A program made the position numbers and the translations under genes. A stretch of 64,000 nucleotides of DNA, taken from the NCBI GenBank assembly GCA_036308645.1, contig JAXJVH010000052.1, forward strand, positions 1 to 64,000, given 5' to 3'. This DNA comes from RUG11462 sp036308645 (lineage in GTDB: Bacteria > Bacillota > Clostridia > Oscillospirales > Acutalibacteraceae). The notes beneath the pieces were generated by a model. The model saw nothing but the letters and a program-made list of their open reading frames with translations, was not told the origin of the DNA and ran no database searches. This document shows, in pieces, positions 17,939 to 26,615 of this stretch (its first letter is position 1; each line of letters opens with the position of its first letter).

Positions 17939-17967
17939 ACTATACATTATAACTTATAAAAAGTCAA
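17939..17967 (-). promoter_or_regulatory. Promoter of the GH5 gene
   Basis: On the minus strand TTGACT (17967-17962), 17 bp, TATAGT (17944-17939), followed by AAAAAAGGAGTAAAAAATT before the ATG. Confidence 0.55.
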
Positions 17968-18001
17968 GAATAAGCTAAATCAAATTTTTTCAAAAAACAT
18001 C

Positions 18002-18030
18002 TTGACAAAAGACTGCTGTTATATTATAAT
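18002..18030 (+). promoter_or_regulatory. Promoter of tRNA-His
   Basis: TTGACA (18002-18007), 17 bp, TATAAT (18025-18030), a perfect consensus 21 bp upstream of the tRNA. Confidence 0.75.
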
Positions 18031-18050
18031 CTTTAATGTTATGAATATTT

Positions 18051-18128
18051 GGTGGGTATAGCGTAGTTGGTTAACGCGTCAGTTTGTGGCACTGAAGACC
18101 GTCGGTTCGAATCCGTCTACCCACCCCA
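18051..18128 (+). tRNA. tRNA-His (GTG)
   Basis: The acceptor GTGGGTA pairs with TACCCAC. The anticodon loop TTGTGGC carries GTG. The extra G at -1 (18051) faces discriminator C73, as expected for tRNA-His, and CCA is encoded at 18126-18128. Confidence 0.96.
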
Positions 18129-18158
18129 AAAATCCCTGTTCAAAAGAGCAGGGATTTT
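18128..18158 (+). terminator. Terminator of tRNA-His
   Basis: AAAATCCCTG pairs with CAGGGATTTT directly after the CCA, followed by ATTTT. Confidence 0.75.
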
Positions 18159-18231
18159 ATTTTATTAATTTTATGTTTTTATTAAGACAGAAGGCATATA
18201 TACCATCATCCACAAAAACAGCATACTGCTT

Positions 18232-18843
18232 TTATTCTAACGGTTCAAAATCCGATGCAGGGTGCTTGCACAATGGGCAAATAAAATCTTCGGGTAATTC
18301 TTCTCCCTCATAAACATATCCGCAGATTTTACAAACCCAGCCTTTTTTCTTTTGAGGTTGCGGTTTCGGCTTAATATTATCAAAATAATACTGATAAGTA
18401 ACCGACGCCGTATCGGCAAGAACTTTAGCCTCGCTAACCTCTGCGAAAAATACATAATGAGTTTCAAATTCGACTGTTTCAACAACCTTTGCCGACATAA
18501 ACGCATTAGCATATTTATTAAGATAGAAAATGCCGTTTTCACTGCGTGAAATATCGGTAAATCCGTCTAATTTGTCGGTATCTCTGCCGCTTTTGAAACC
18601 AAAACGCTCAAAAACCGAAAAAGGAACGGTAGTATCAAGCACGGATACATTAAACTCGCCTGTATTTTTAATCATTTCGGCAGTATAATTTGATTTGTTT
18701 ACCGCAATTTGTATTCTATATGGCTTTTCGGTAACCTGCATTGCGGTATTTATAATACAACCGTTGTCTTTCTCGCCATCCTTTGCAGATAAAACAAAAA
18801 GGCCGTAACTTAATTTAAAAAACGCATTATTCTCTATTGACAT
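18232..18843 (-). CDS. Flavin reductase-rubredoxin fusion (high-molecular-weight rubredoxin)
   Basis: 203 residues. Residues about 1-160 form an FMN-binding flavin-reductase-like split barrel (KLSYGLFVLSAKDG, INTAMQVTEKPYRIQIAVNK, NVSVLD). A PKPQPQKKK linker leads to a short rubredoxin domain with the iron ligands Cys171, Cys174, Cys189 and Cys192. The same architecture is known as Hrb in acetogenic clostridia, where it passes electrons from NAD(P)H to oxygen- or NO-reducing flavoproteins. No such partner gene is adjacent. AAGGAG stands upstream of the ATG at 18843. Confidence 0.88.
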   Translation of the reverse strand: MSIENNAFFKLSYGLFVLSAKDGEKDNGCIINTAMQVTEKPYRIQIAVNKSNYTAEMIKNTGEFNVSVLDTTVPFSVFERFGFKSGRDTDKLDGFTDISRSENGIFYLNKYANAFMSAKVVETVEFETHYVFFAEVSEAKVLADTASVTYQYYFDNIKPKPQPQKKKGWVCKICGYVYEGEELPEDFICPLCKHPASDFEPLE

Positions 18844-19008
18844 AAAAATATACTCCTTTTTATATACTTTTTATTTAATTATACCAAATATACGATAAAT
18901 GTCAAATAAAAACTCGTAAATCCCTTTTAAAAATACTTTGCCGAAGATTATTTAATCGGTCTTTTTTCATCGGTAAGACCAATAAAATAATCAATTTAAC
19001 CGAAAAAA

Positions 19009-19040
19009 ACAGACACCAACCAACAAAGGTTGATGTCTGT
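19009..19040 (-). terminator. Terminator of rplJ-rplL
   Basis: On the minus strand ACAGACATCAACC pairs with GGTTGGTGTCTGT, followed by TTTTTTT. Confidence 0.85.
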
Positions 19041-19062
19041 CTGATTTTTAAATAAACTTAAA

Positions 19063-19440
19063 TTACTTAAGTTCAACAGTTGCGCCTGCTTCTTCAAGTT
19101 TTGCTTTAAGAGCTTCAGCGTCATCTTTAGAAACGCCTTCTTTAACTGCTTTAGGAGCGCCGTCAACAAGTGCTTTTGCCTCAGCAAGACCAAGACCTGT
19201 TGCTTCTCTAACTGCTTTGATAACAGCGATTTTCTGAGCGCCTGCTGCTGTAAGAACAACATCAAACTCTGTTTTTTCTTCTGCAGCGCCTGCAGCGTCG
19301 CCTGCAGCACCTGCTACTACTACAGGAGCAGCAGCTGATACGCCGAATTCTTCTTCAAGAGCCTCTACGAGCTCAGCAAGCTCTAAAACTGAAAGAGCTT
19401 TAACATCATCAATAAACTTTGTAATTTTTTCTGAAGCCAT
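19063..19440 (-). CDS. rplL: Ribosomal protein bL12 (L7/L12)
   Basis: 125 residues, full length. The N-terminal dimerisation domain (VLELAELVEALEEEFGV) is followed by an Ala/Val/Gly hinge and the conserved C-terminal domain with KIAVIKAVREATGLGLAEAKALVDGAP. It forms the ribosomal stalk with L10 and recruits translation factors. GGAGG lies upstream of the ATG (plus-strand cctcc at 19450-19454). It sits 77 bp behind rplJ; rpoB and rpoC, the frequent downstream neighbours, are absent. Confidence 0.98.
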   Translation of the reverse strand: MASEKITKFIDDVKALSVLELAELVEALEEEFGVSAAAPVVVAGAAGDAAGAAEEKTEFDVVLTAAGAQKIAVIKAVREATGLGLAEAKALVDGAPKAVKEGVSKDDAEALKAKLEEAGATVELK

Positions 19441-19482
19441 TTTAATTTTCCTCCAAAATGTAATTTTTTAATTTAGATTTTT

Positions 19483-19498
19483 GCACTTTATAAAGTGC
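19483..19498. repeat. Perfect 16-bp palindrome between rplJ and rplL
   Basis: GCACTTTATAAAGTGC. It could form a small hairpin in the rplJ-rplL message and might tune the higher demand for L12 over L10; that role is speculative. Confidence 0.4.
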
Positions 19499-19517
19499 GT
19501 TCGCTTAAAACGAAAAT

Positions 19518-20030
19518 TTAAGCGCTTTGCTCTTCCTCTGCCTTGTCTTTAATAGCATTAAGAGCATAAACGAGGTTGCAGATAGGAGCTTTCAAGCTGC
19601 CGAGAGCTTTTGCAACAAGACCTTCTTTTGAAGGAAGTTTAGCAAGGCTCTTAACCTTTTCAACTGCAACTACCTCACCGTCGATGAAACCTGATTTGAT
19701 TTCAAAATAACCGTCAGCCTTTTCAGCGAACTCGTTGAGGATTTTTGCGCCTGAAATGTAATCTTCAGCGCTCAAAGCGATAGCGGTTGTACCCTCGAGT
19801 ACGGTTTTCAAATCGCTAAGACCTGCTTCATCAGCTGCGAAACCGAGCAATGAATTCTTAACAACGAAGTATTCAACGCCTGCTTCACGAAGTGATTTAC
19901 GAAGCACTGTATCATCAGCAACAGAAATACCCTTGTAGTCAACTACAACGCCTGCACATGAACTTTTGAGTTTCTCGGTAAGTTCAGCAACGACCTGTTT
20001 CTTCTGTTCTAAAACAGCTGCACTTGGCAA
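19518..20030 (-). CDS. rplJ: Ribosomal protein uL10
   Basis: 170 residues. It is the base of the L12 stalk. Typical sequences are KKQVVAELTEKLKSS, VVDYKGISVADDTVLRKSLREAGVEYFVVKNSLL and KLPSKEGLVAKALGSLKAP. The start is TTG at 20030, followed by CCAAGTGCAGC. It is chosen because GGAGGTG (20039-20045) is seven bases upstream and no ATG fits. Expression is under an L10 leader and attenuator just upstream. Confidence 0.97.
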   Translation of the reverse strand: MPSAAVLEQKKQVVAELTEKLKSSCAGVVVDYKGISVADDTVLRKSLREAGVEYFVVKNSLLGFAADEAGLSDLKTVLEGTTAIALSAEDYISGAKILNEFAEKADGYFEIKSGFIDGEVVAVEKVKSLAKLPSKEGLVAKALGSLKAPICNLVYALNAIKDKAEEEQSA

Positions 20031-20069
20031 AATAATTCACCTCCGAATGATTTTCACTGTGCGTTTTAA

Positions 20070-20106
20070 ATAAAGAAAGCCTTTCCAAAAAAACTTCGGA
20101 AAGGCA
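20070..20106 (-). terminator. Attenuator terminator in the rplJ leader
   Basis: On the minus strand GCCTTTCC pairs with GGAAAGGC, followed by TTTCTTTATTT. It sits between the L10-binding leader and the rplJ ribosome-binding site, so it can stop transcription before rplJ. Confidence 0.8.
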
Positions 20107-20199
20107 TAAATACACAAAATATACATTAGTGTACCTTTCCTCGGCAGGTTGATTTACGTTATGAGATTGCTCTCACCTGCTGTCTTTAGAACGGACAGT
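20107..20199 (-). promoter_or_regulatory. L10 leader RNA (autoregulatory element of rplJ-rplL)
   Basis: The leader contains the conserved bulge AAAGACAGCAGGTG (about 20184-20171) and the closing CCTGCCGAGG (about 20143-20134), characteristic of L10 leaders in Firmicutes. Excess L10 with L12 is known to bind such leaders. Here binding would favour the attenuator hairpin at 20070-20106. Confidence 0.85.
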
Positions 20200-20205
20200 G
20201 TTAAT

Positions 20206-20234
20206 ATGATAACACAACACTTATATTTTGTCAA
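20206..20234 (-). promoter_or_regulatory. rplJ-rplL promoter
   Basis: On the minus strand TTGACA (20234-20229), 17 bp, TATCAT (20211-20206). Transcription begins near 20199. Confidence 0.75.
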
Positions 20235-20272
20235 GCATTTTTATAAATTTTTATAGACTTTTAATTTAACGA

Positions 20273-22102
20273 TTATTCTATTATACAATCATAATCGCAA
20301 AGGAAACAGTCAAGTTGTAAAAGCCATGCAAAAAGTTGAGGTTTTGCCATAAGTTGACCGAACCATGTTATATTTTCTTTTTTCTTTAATGAATTATAAA
20401 CCGAAAAATCAAGTACGCTTGCCAATCTGTCGTCGCCGTTTTTTAATCTTTTTTCAAGCATTTCTGTAACTAATTGCTCATATTTGGGATTATGAGTTTT
20501 AGGATAAGGCGACTTTTTACGCCAAAGTATTTTATCCGGCAAAAACTCCGACATAGCATTTCTAAGTAACGCCTTTTCAACATTATTCTCAAATTTTATC
20601 TCCCACGGCACATTATAAACAAACTGCGCCAAACGGTGGTCGGCAAAAGGCACTCTGACTTCAAGAGAAGAAGCCATACTCATTCGGTCTTTTCTCTCAA
20701 GCAAATTTGTCATAAAATATTTCACAGACAGCATTGTGGCAACCCTTGCGGTTTTTGTAGCGGTAGAATCGCTTTCAAGCGTTTTAACCGACTGAATATC
20801 ATTTCTGTAAACTCCCGACAAATACCTATAACCCTCGTCTGCTTTCACTTTTTTCTTATCAAAAAGATTTATTCTTGCAAACGGGTCATGTATAAACGGG
20901 AAAAAGTCCGAATACAGCATTTCCTCACGGTAAAACCAAGGATAACCGCCGAAAATCTCATCCGAACACTCGCCCGACATTGCAACGGTATGATTTTTCT
21001 TTACCTGCTCGCAGTAATACAACAATGATGAATCAATATCCGCCTGCCCCGGAAAATCTCTGTAATACACCGCTTTTTCCAGATAATCGGCTACGGTTTT
21101 TGTCGGTGCGGTAAGAACAGTATGGTCTGTGCCTAACTTTTCGGCTAAAAAACAAGCAAAATCGTCATCGCCCTGCGGTTGAAAAAGCGACTGCTTAAAA
21201 TTCTTTTTATTGTCCTCGTACTCAAACGAATAAGTGGATAAAATTCTTCCCTTTTTTACATACTCAACAGCGGCAATGGCTGAAAGCGTTGACGAATCAA
21301 GTCCACCCGAAAGAAATGTGCAAAGCGGAACGTCCGATATAATTTGTCTTTTTACGGTGTCGTAAAGCAGACGTTTTACTTCTTCTGCCGCCTCATTCGG
21401 AGTTATGTCAAGCCGTTCGGGTTTAAGTTCAAAATACTTATAAAGAGATAGACCTTTTTTTGAAAATGTGCCGCAGTACCCCGGTTTAATTTCAAAAATA
21501 TTTTTAAAAACAGTACAACCCTCAAGCGTTATCGGCGCTAAAAACAACAGTTGCCATATTCCCTTGTCATCTATAATCGGCTTAATTTCGGGTAAAGCAA
21601 GCAATGCTTTCATTTCGGAAGCAAAGGCAAAGGTGCTGCCGAAAAGCGAATAGAAAAAAGGTTTGATACCGAAACGGTCGCGCGCCAAAAAAATATGTTC
21701 ATTGTTCTCATCGTAAATTGCAAAAGCAAAAATGCCGTTTAGCATTTCAACGCATTTTTCGCCGTAAATCATATATGAATAAAGCACAACCTCGGTATCG
21801 CAATTAGTTCTAAAATTCACTCCCTGAGCGTTTAATTTATCTCTTAATTCATCACAATTGTAAATCTCGCCGTTATAAACAATCGTATAGGTTTTACCGT
21901 CTTTTTTTGCACTCATCGGCTGTTTGCCGTTTTCAATATCCATTACCGCAAGACGATTGTGCTGAAAAGCGCCGTATTTAAACTCAAAACTGCCGTCGGC
22001 GTCCATTCCCCTGTGTTTCATTTTCTTACCCATTATTTCGGCTTTTTTAAGTTTTTCTTCTATTTGCTCATAAAAATCAATCAATCCGCAAATTGAACAC
22101 AT
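20273..22102 (-). CDS. asnB: Asparagine synthase (glutamine-hydrolysing)
   Basis: 609 residues from the ATG at 22102. This start exposes Cys2 as the N-terminal nucleophile of the glutaminase domain (MCSICG), with AAGGTG upstream; a longer frame to 22213 would bury it. It forms asparagine from aspartate, ATP and glutamine. The class II amidotransferase domain (about 1-200) shows MKHRGMDADG, NGEIYN and CDTEVVL. The synthetase domain has the pyrophosphatase loop FLSGGLDSS, then SGECSDEIFGGYPWF and KDRMSMASSLEVRVPFADH. The gene is monocistronic, ending just before the rplJ promoter. Confidence 0.97.
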   Translation of the reverse strand: MCSICGLIDFYEQIEEKLKKAEIMGKKMKHRGMDADGSFEFKYGAFQHNRLAVMDIENGKQPMSAKKDGKTYTIVYNGEIYNCDELRDKLNAQGVNFRTNCDTEVVLYSYMIYGEKCVEMLNGIFAFAIYDENNEHIFLARDRFGIKPFFYSLFGSTFAFASEMKALLALPEIKPIIDDKGIWQLLFLAPITLEGCTVFKNIFEIKPGYCGTFSKKGLSLYKYFELKPERLDITPNEAAEEVKRLLYDTVKRQIISDVPLCTFLSGGLDSSTLSAIAAVEYVKKGRILSTYSFEYEDNKKNFKQSLFQPQGDDDFACFLAEKLGTDHTVLTAPTKTVADYLEKAVYYRDFPGQADIDSSLLYYCEQVKKNHTVAMSGECSDEIFGGYPWFYREEMLYSDFFPFIHDPFARINLFDKKKVKADEGYRYLSGVYRNDIQSVKTLESDSTATKTARVATMLSVKYFMTNLLERKDRMSMASSLEVRVPFADHRLAQFVYNVPWEIKFENNVEKALLRNAMSEFLPDKILWRKKSPYPKTHNPKYEQLVTEMLEKRLKNGDDRLASVLDFSVYNSLKKKENITWFGQLMAKPQLFAWLLQLDCFLCDYDCIIE

Positions 22103-22246
22103 AATTATCACCTTACATTCGTTTTTTATTATTATATGAAAATTCCGTTCAAAAAGCCAAAAAATCAATTCGATTGACTTTTTTATATAAGCATGATAAA
22201 ATGAATTTGTCATAAGACAACATAAAATTTACATTCGGAGGTATTT

Positions 22247-23482
22247 ATGAAAAAAATCAAAAGAATAACATCTGTCTTTTTAGCGGTTATTATGTGCATG
22301 GCTCTTGCAAGTTGTAATTATGCGCAGACTGTTAAAATCACATCGGACGGCAAAGCAACGCTAACCGCAAAAATTACAATAAGCGAAAAAGAAATCAAAA
22401 CGCTCCAAAGCGCCGATTTATCAGAAGCCGACGCAGATTCATTATTGCTTGACAAAAGTTCATTTGATGAGTTTATTAAGGAATCGGATAAAAACGGGCT
22501 TACTAAAACAATCGACGGGGTAAAATACTACTCAAATACAACAACTCAAAAGTTTTCCGATCTTGATGAACTTAACGCTTCTTTAAACTGTGCCGGAAAA
22601 ATTACTAAAACAGATATTTGGTTTTACACAAACGGCGCTCTCGGTGAATCTGAAGACATTAGAAAAATGTATAAAGACGCAGGTATTGAAATCACTGCTG
22701 AAATGATTTATACACTGCCTTATAAAATAACCGAAACAAACCTTGAAAAAGTTGACGATTACACAGTAAAATATGATGAATTTGCTAAAATCGCCTATGT
22801 TATCACAGAGAAATCTACTGCGGCTTGGACCAAAGCCGCAAACAAAGAATCGGCTGTAAAAGATTTGGCTAAACAGTTCTACAAGCCGAAAAAGGTCAGC
22901 GGTGTAAAGGTTGAATATAAAACAACCTCCTCGGTAAAGATAAGTTGGAATCCTCTTGAAAGTATGTTTATAACCGGCTATAAGATTGAAAAGAAAGTAG
23001 GCAAAAACGGCAAGTGGATTGAGATTAAAACAATGAAATCCGACAATTTGAAGAATTATGATTCAAATTTGAGATTGTTTTATACCGATAAAAATTTCTC
23101 TTCAAACAAAGAATATTCTTATCGGGTAAGAGGATATTATAAAGACAGCAGTTTTACAGTTTTCGGCGCATACTCAACGACAAAAACAATTAAAACCGCC
23201 GATTTTAAATCAAAGGTTGTTTTATCCGCAAAAGCCGGCAAGGGTACCGTAACTTTAAAAATTAAAAAATCAACAAAGAATTTAACAGGGTATCAAATTA
23301 AATATTCAACAAATAAAAACTTCTCAAAAGCAAAGACTGTTACCACCAAAAAATTCCCTGTTACTGTTAAAAAATTAAAATCAGGTCAAAAATATTACTT
23401 TAAAATAAGAAAGTACCGCAAAGGTGAAAGCAAGAATATTTACAGTGATTTCAGTAAAACGGTTTCTATAACGGTAAAATAA
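22247..23482 (+). CDS. Lipoprotein with two fibronectin type III-like domains
   Basis: 411 residues. A signal peptide ends in the lipobox ALASC (Cys23). The N-terminal region (about 25-210) is unrecognised. Two Fn3-like domains follow, at about 220-325 (KVSGVKVEYKTTSSVKISWN, YRVRGYYKD) and about 328-411 (KGTVTLKIKKSTKNLTGYQI, KYYFKIRKY). The C-terminal part is very Lys-rich. It should be a surface-anchored adhesion or scaffold protein; its function is otherwise unknown. GGAGG precedes the ATG, and a terminator follows. Confidence 0.75.
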   Translation: MKKIKRITSVFLAVIMCMALASCNYAQTVKITSDGKATLTAKITISEKEIKTLQSADLSEADADSLLLDKSSFDEFIKESDKNGLTKTIDGVKYYSNTTTQKFSDLDELNASLNCAGKITKTDIWFYTNGALGESEDIRKMYKDAGIEITAEMIYTLPYKITETNLEKVDDYTVKYDEFAKIAYVITEKSTAAWTKAANKESAVKDLAKQFYKPKKVSGVKVEYKTTSSVKISWNPLESMFITGYKIEKKVGKNGKWIEIKTMKSDNLKNYDSNLRLFYTDKNFSSNKEYSYRVRGYYKDSSFTVFGAYSTTKTIKTADFKSKVVLSAKAGKGTVTLKIKKSTKNLTGYQIKYSTNKNFSKAKTVTTKKFPVTVKKLKSGQKYYFKIRKYRKGESKNIYSDFSKTVSITVK

Positions 23483-23495
23483 GATTTAATTTAAA

Positions 23496-23525
23496 AGAAT
23501 CGTCTTGTTTAAAAGGCGATTCTTT
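23496..23525 (+). terminator. Terminator of the Fn3 lipoprotein gene
   Basis: AGAATCG (23496-23502) pairs with CGATTCT (23517-23523). The T-tract is short. Confidence 0.55.
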
Positions 23526-23566
23526 GCTATATTATTAAAGGTCAACAACAAATAATGTCTAAACAC

Positions 23567-23603
23567 AAAAATCCCCGAAGCAATTATACTTCGGGGATTT
23601 TTA
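23567..23603 (-). terminator. Terminator at the end of the ribosomal operon
   Basis: AAAAATCCCCGAAG pairs with CTTCGGGGATTTTT, with T-runs on both strands. It ends the rpsJ-rplQ operon 15 bp past rplQ. Confidence 0.9.
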
Positions 23604-23617
23604 ATTTTACTCAAAAC

Positions 23618-23962
23618 TTATTTAACAAGTTCGATTATTGCCATTTCAGCGGCGTCTCCTCTACGAGGACCAATCTTTGTAATTCTGGTGTAACCACCGT
23701 TTTTATCACTGTAAGACGGTGCGATTTCGTTGAAGAGTTTTGTAACAACGTCTTCTTTTGTTACAAAAGCCATAACTTTACGACGTGAATTCAAGTCGTT
23801 AGTTTTAGCAATAGTAATATATTTTTCAGCCATATTGCGAACTTCTTTCGCACGAGTTACGGTTGTTTCGATTTTGCCGTTTTCATAAAGAAAAGTAACC
23901 ATAGCTCTAAGCATTGCTTTACGCTGATCGCTTGTTCTGCCGAGTTTTCTTGTACCTGGCAT
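23618..23962 (-). CDS. rplQ: Ribosomal protein bL17
   Basis: 114 residues, starting MPGTRKLGRTSDQRKAMLRA and ending KIGPRRGDAAEMAIIELV, as in bacterial L17. It is a large-subunit protein near the exit tunnel. It is the last gene of the operon, 40 bp behind rpoA. The ecfA/T cobalt-type transport genes that often follow rplQ in Firmicutes are not here; a convergent lipoprotein gene lies downstream instead. Confidence 0.98.
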   Translation of the reverse strand: MPGTRKLGRTSDQRKAMLRAMVTFLYENGKIETTVTRAKEVRNMAEKYITIAKTNDLNSRRKVMAFVTKEDVVTKLFNEIAPSYSDKNGGYTRITKIGPRRGDAAEMAIIELVK

Positions 23963-24002
23963 TTAACTCACTCCTTTTCAGTTGTGTGGTCGTTAAGAAT
24001 TT

Positions 24003-24950
24003 TTATTCTTCCTCTTTGCGAAGTCCAAAGCCCAAAGATTCAAGCTTATGAATAACTTCTTCAAGTGATTTTCTACCGAGATTTCTAACCTTCATCATGT
24101 CCTCTTCCGATTTCATAATAAGGTCTTCTACTGTGTTGATTCCTGCTCTCTTTAAGCAGTTAAAGCTACGAACTGAAAGGTCAAGCTCCTCAATGGTCAT
24201 CTCAAGTACCTTTTCTTTAGCGTTATCGTCTTTTTCAACCATAATGTCGCTCTGAGTTGCCTCAGCGGAAAGGTCAACGAACAAGTTAAGATGTTCAGTG
24301 AGCACCTTGGCAGCCAACGCAATAGCCTCCTGTGCGGAGATAGTGCCGTTAGTCCATACATCAATAGTAAGTTTATCAAAATCAGTTACCTGACCAACAC
24401 GTGTGTCGGAAACATTGAAATTCACTTTGGTAACAGGTGTATAAATCGAGTCTACCGGAATAACTCCGATAACCGGTTGCGCCTGTTTATTTTTTTCAGC
24501 CGGAACGTATCCGCGGCCTTTATCAATGGTAAGCTCCATAAAGAGCTTGCCACCTTCTGAAATTGTTGCAATATGCAAATCAGGATTAAGAATCTCTACT
24601 TCGGAATCGCTCTTAACGTCACCTGCGGTAACCTCACAAGGACCTTCGGCTTCAATGTAGCAAACCTTTGGAGCTTCCCCATGGATTTTAGCATTAAGAC
24701 CTTTGATATTAAGAACGATTTCAGTAACATCCTCTTTAACATCCGGAATTATTGAAAACTCATGCACAACGCCATCTATTTTAATCGAAGTAACCGCAAC
24801 ACCCGGTAAAGATGAAAGCAGTACGCGACGAAGGCTGTTGCCAAGTGTTATACCAAATCCTCTTTCAAGCGGCTCAATGGAAAATCTGCCGTAAGAACCG
24901 TCTTCAGCTAATTCTTCAGCTTCTATTCTTGGCTTCTCGATTTCAATCAT
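24003..24950 (-). CDS. rpoA: RNA polymerase alpha subunit
   Basis: 315 residues. The N-terminal dimerisation domain (about 1-230) has GFGITLGNSLRRVLLSSLPG, which contacts beta, and RGYVPAEKNK. The C-terminal domain (about 245-310), which binds UP-element DNA and activators, shows SFNCLKRAGINTVEDL and RNLGRKSLEEV. A 90-bp gap separates it from rpsD. An alternative internal promoter there is possible, but I see no strong consensus. Confidence 0.98.
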   Translation of the reverse strand: MIEIEKPRIEAEELAEDGSYGRFSIEPLERGFGITLGNSLRRVLLSSLPGVAVTSIKIDGVVHEFSIIPDVKEDVTEIVLNIKGLNAKIHGEAPKVCYIEAEGPCEVTAGDVKSDSEVEILNPDLHIATISEGGKLFMELTIDKGRGYVPAEKNKQAQPVIGVIPVDSIYTPVTKVNFNVSDTRVGQVTDFDKLTIDVWTNGTISAQEAIALAAKVLTEHLNLFVDLSAEATQSDIMVEKDDNAKEKVLEMTIEELDLSVRSFNCLKRAGINTVEDLIMKSEEDMMKVRNLGRKSLEEVIHKLESLGFGLRKEEE

Positions 24951-25040
24951 TCAAAATCCTCCTTCTTAACAGCAAATGCTGCCGGTTTGTAGGCAGTAAT
25001 AACTGCCGATATATTGAAAAGATGTATCCGGAAATAAGAA

Positions 25041-25667
25041 TTATTTTGAATACAACTCGACGATAAGTGACTCCTCAACAGGTGTGTCAATATCTTCTCT
25101 TGAAGGAAGGTTTACAACCTTACCTGAATTTGTATTTGCATCACGCTCTAACCAAGCCGGTACCGGACGTGCGCTGTTAGTTTCAAGAACAGACTTGATT
25201 TTTTCGCTGTCTAAACTCTTTGATTTAACTGCAACTACATCGCCTGCTTTTAAAAGATATGAAGGAATATTTACCTTCTTACCGTTTACTGTAAAGTGGT
25301 TATGAGTTACCAACTGGCGAGCTTCTTTTCTGCTGTTTGCAAATCCGAGTCTGTAAACAACATTGTCAAGACGGCTTTCAAGAATCTGAAGAAGAACTTC
25401 ACCGGTAATACCCTGTCTTCTTTCTGCTTCTACAAAGTATTTGTGGAACTGGTTCTCCAATACGCCGTAATAACGTTTTGCTTTCTGTTTCATACGGAAC
25501 TGAGTTGCATACTCTGAATTCTTTTTACGTCCTTGACCATGCTGACCCGGAGCATAATTTCTCTGAGAAATAGAACATTTATCTGAATAGCATCTTTCAC
25601 CTTTGAGAAATAACTTTTCGCCTTCTCTACGGCAAAGTCTGCATACAGGACCTGTATATCTTGCCAT
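25041..25667 (-). CDS. rpsD: Ribosomal protein uS4
   Basis: 208 residues. It is a primary 16S rRNA-binding protein and, in many bacteria, a translational repressor. The N-terminus carries Cys9, Cys12, Cys26 and Cys31, the zinc-binding type of S4. The S4 RNA-binding domain follows (LESRLDNVVYRLGFANSRKE, ARQLVTHNHFTVNGKKVNIP). AGGAGG lies ahead of the ATG. Confidence 0.98.
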   Translation of the reverse strand: MARYTGPVCRLCRREGEKLFLKGERCYSDKCSISQRNYAPGQHGQGRKKNSEYATQFRMKQKAKRYYGVLENQFHKYFVEAERRQGITGEVLLQILESRLDNVVYRLGFANSRKEARQLVTHNHFTVNGKKVNIPSYLLKAGDVVAVKSKSLDSEKIKSVLETNSARPVPAWLERDANTNSGKVVNLPSREDIDTPVEESLIVELYSK

Positions 25668-25689
25668 ACTTTAGCACCTCCTAATTTAA

Positions 25690-26088
25690 TTATACTCGTC
25701 TTCTTTTCGGTGGGCGGCAACCGTTATGAGGAATAGGAGTTACGTCTTTAATAAGACTTACTTCCAAACCTGCTGTCTGCAATGCTCTGATTGCAGCTTC
25801 ACGACCTGCGCCCGGACCTTTAACAAATACTTCAACTGTCTTTAAACCATGTTCCATAGCAGCTTTTGCAGCTGTTTCAGCAGCAGACTGAGCGGCAAAC
25901 GGAGTTGATTTTTTAGAACCTCTGAAGCCTAATTCACCTGCTGAAGCCCAAGAAAGTGTATTTCCCTGAGTATCTGAAATGGTGACAATAGTATTGTTGA
26001 AGGTTGACTGAATATGTGCACTGCCACGCTCGATATTTTTCTTCTCGCGGCGGCGACGGGATGCTGTCTTTGTACCCTTTGTTGCCAT
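25690..26088 (-). CDS. rpsK: Ribosomal protein uS11
   Basis: 132 residues, ending THIPIPHNGCRPPKRRRV-like (here DVTPIPHNGCRPPKRRRV). It lies on the 30S platform at the mRNA exit. The block AHIQSTFNNTIVTISDTQGN is highly conserved. It lies 15 bp behind rpsM. Confidence 0.98.
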   Translation of the reverse strand: MATKGTKTASRRRREKKNIERGSAHIQSTFNNTIVTISDTQGNTLSWASAGELGFRGSKKSTPFAAQSAAETAAKAAMEHGLKTVEVFVKGPGAGREAAIRALQTAGLEVSLIKDVTPIPHNGCRPPKRRRV

Positions 26089-26103
26089 ACTTTAAACCCT
26101 CTC

Positions 26104-26472
26104 TTACTTCTTCTTGTTAGCAATAGTCTTCTTAGGACCTTTGCGTGTTCTTGCATTTGTTTTTGAACGCTGACCTCTTACAGGAAGTCCCTTGCGGTGA
26201 CGAGTTCCTCTGTAGCTGCCGATTTCGATAAGTCTTTTGATATCAAAAGCAATATCTCTTCTGAGGTCACCCTCAACATTGCAATTGTGCTCAATGTACT
26301 CACGAAGTTTAGCTACATCGTCCTCTGAAAGATCCTTACATCTTGTGTCAGGATCTACGCCTGTTTCAGCCAAAATCTTTTTTGATGTTGTAAGACCGAT
26401 ACCAAAAATATAGGTAAGTCCAATTTCTACTCGCTTGTTATTAGGCAAGTCAACACCGGAAATTCGTGCCAT
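26104..26472 (-). CDS. rpsM: Ribosomal protein uS13
   Basis: 122 residues, starting MARISGVDLPNNKRVEIGL and containing YRGTRHRKGLPVRGQRSKTN near the C-terminus. It sits in the 30S head and contacts the P-site tRNA and the 50S subunit. It lies 29 bp behind rpmJ with a GGAGG site. Confidence 0.98.
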   Translation of the reverse strand: MARISGVDLPNNKRVEIGLTYIFGIGLTTSKKILAETGVDPDTRCKDLSEDDVAKLREYIEHNCNVEGDLRRDIAFDIKRLIEIGSYRGTRHRKGLPVRGQRSKTNARTRKGPKKTIANKKK

Positions 26473-26501
26473 ATTATTACACCTCCGAAAACATTATCGC
26501 C

Positions 26502-26615
26502 TTAACCCTGGCGCTGTTTGTGTTTAGGGTTTTCACAGATAACCATGACTTTACCCTTGCGTTTAATGACTTTGCATTTTTCGCATATTTTCTTAACAGA
26601 AGGTCTGACCTTCAT
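26502..26615 (-). CDS. rpmJ: Ribosomal protein bL36
   Basis: 37 residues: it begins MKVRPSVKKICEKC and ends NPKHKQRQG. Zinc ligands are Cys11, Cys14, Cys27 and His32, the C+ form. It is in the usual place between infA and rpsM, with an AAAGGAA-type site just upstream. Confidence 0.97.
   Translation of the reverse strand: MKVRPSVKKICEKCKVIKRKGKVMVICENPKHKQRQG

Noticed and set aside
20636..21028. A 130-codon open frame antisense to asnB
   Set aside because: It lies fully within the conserved synthetase domain and resembles no protein.
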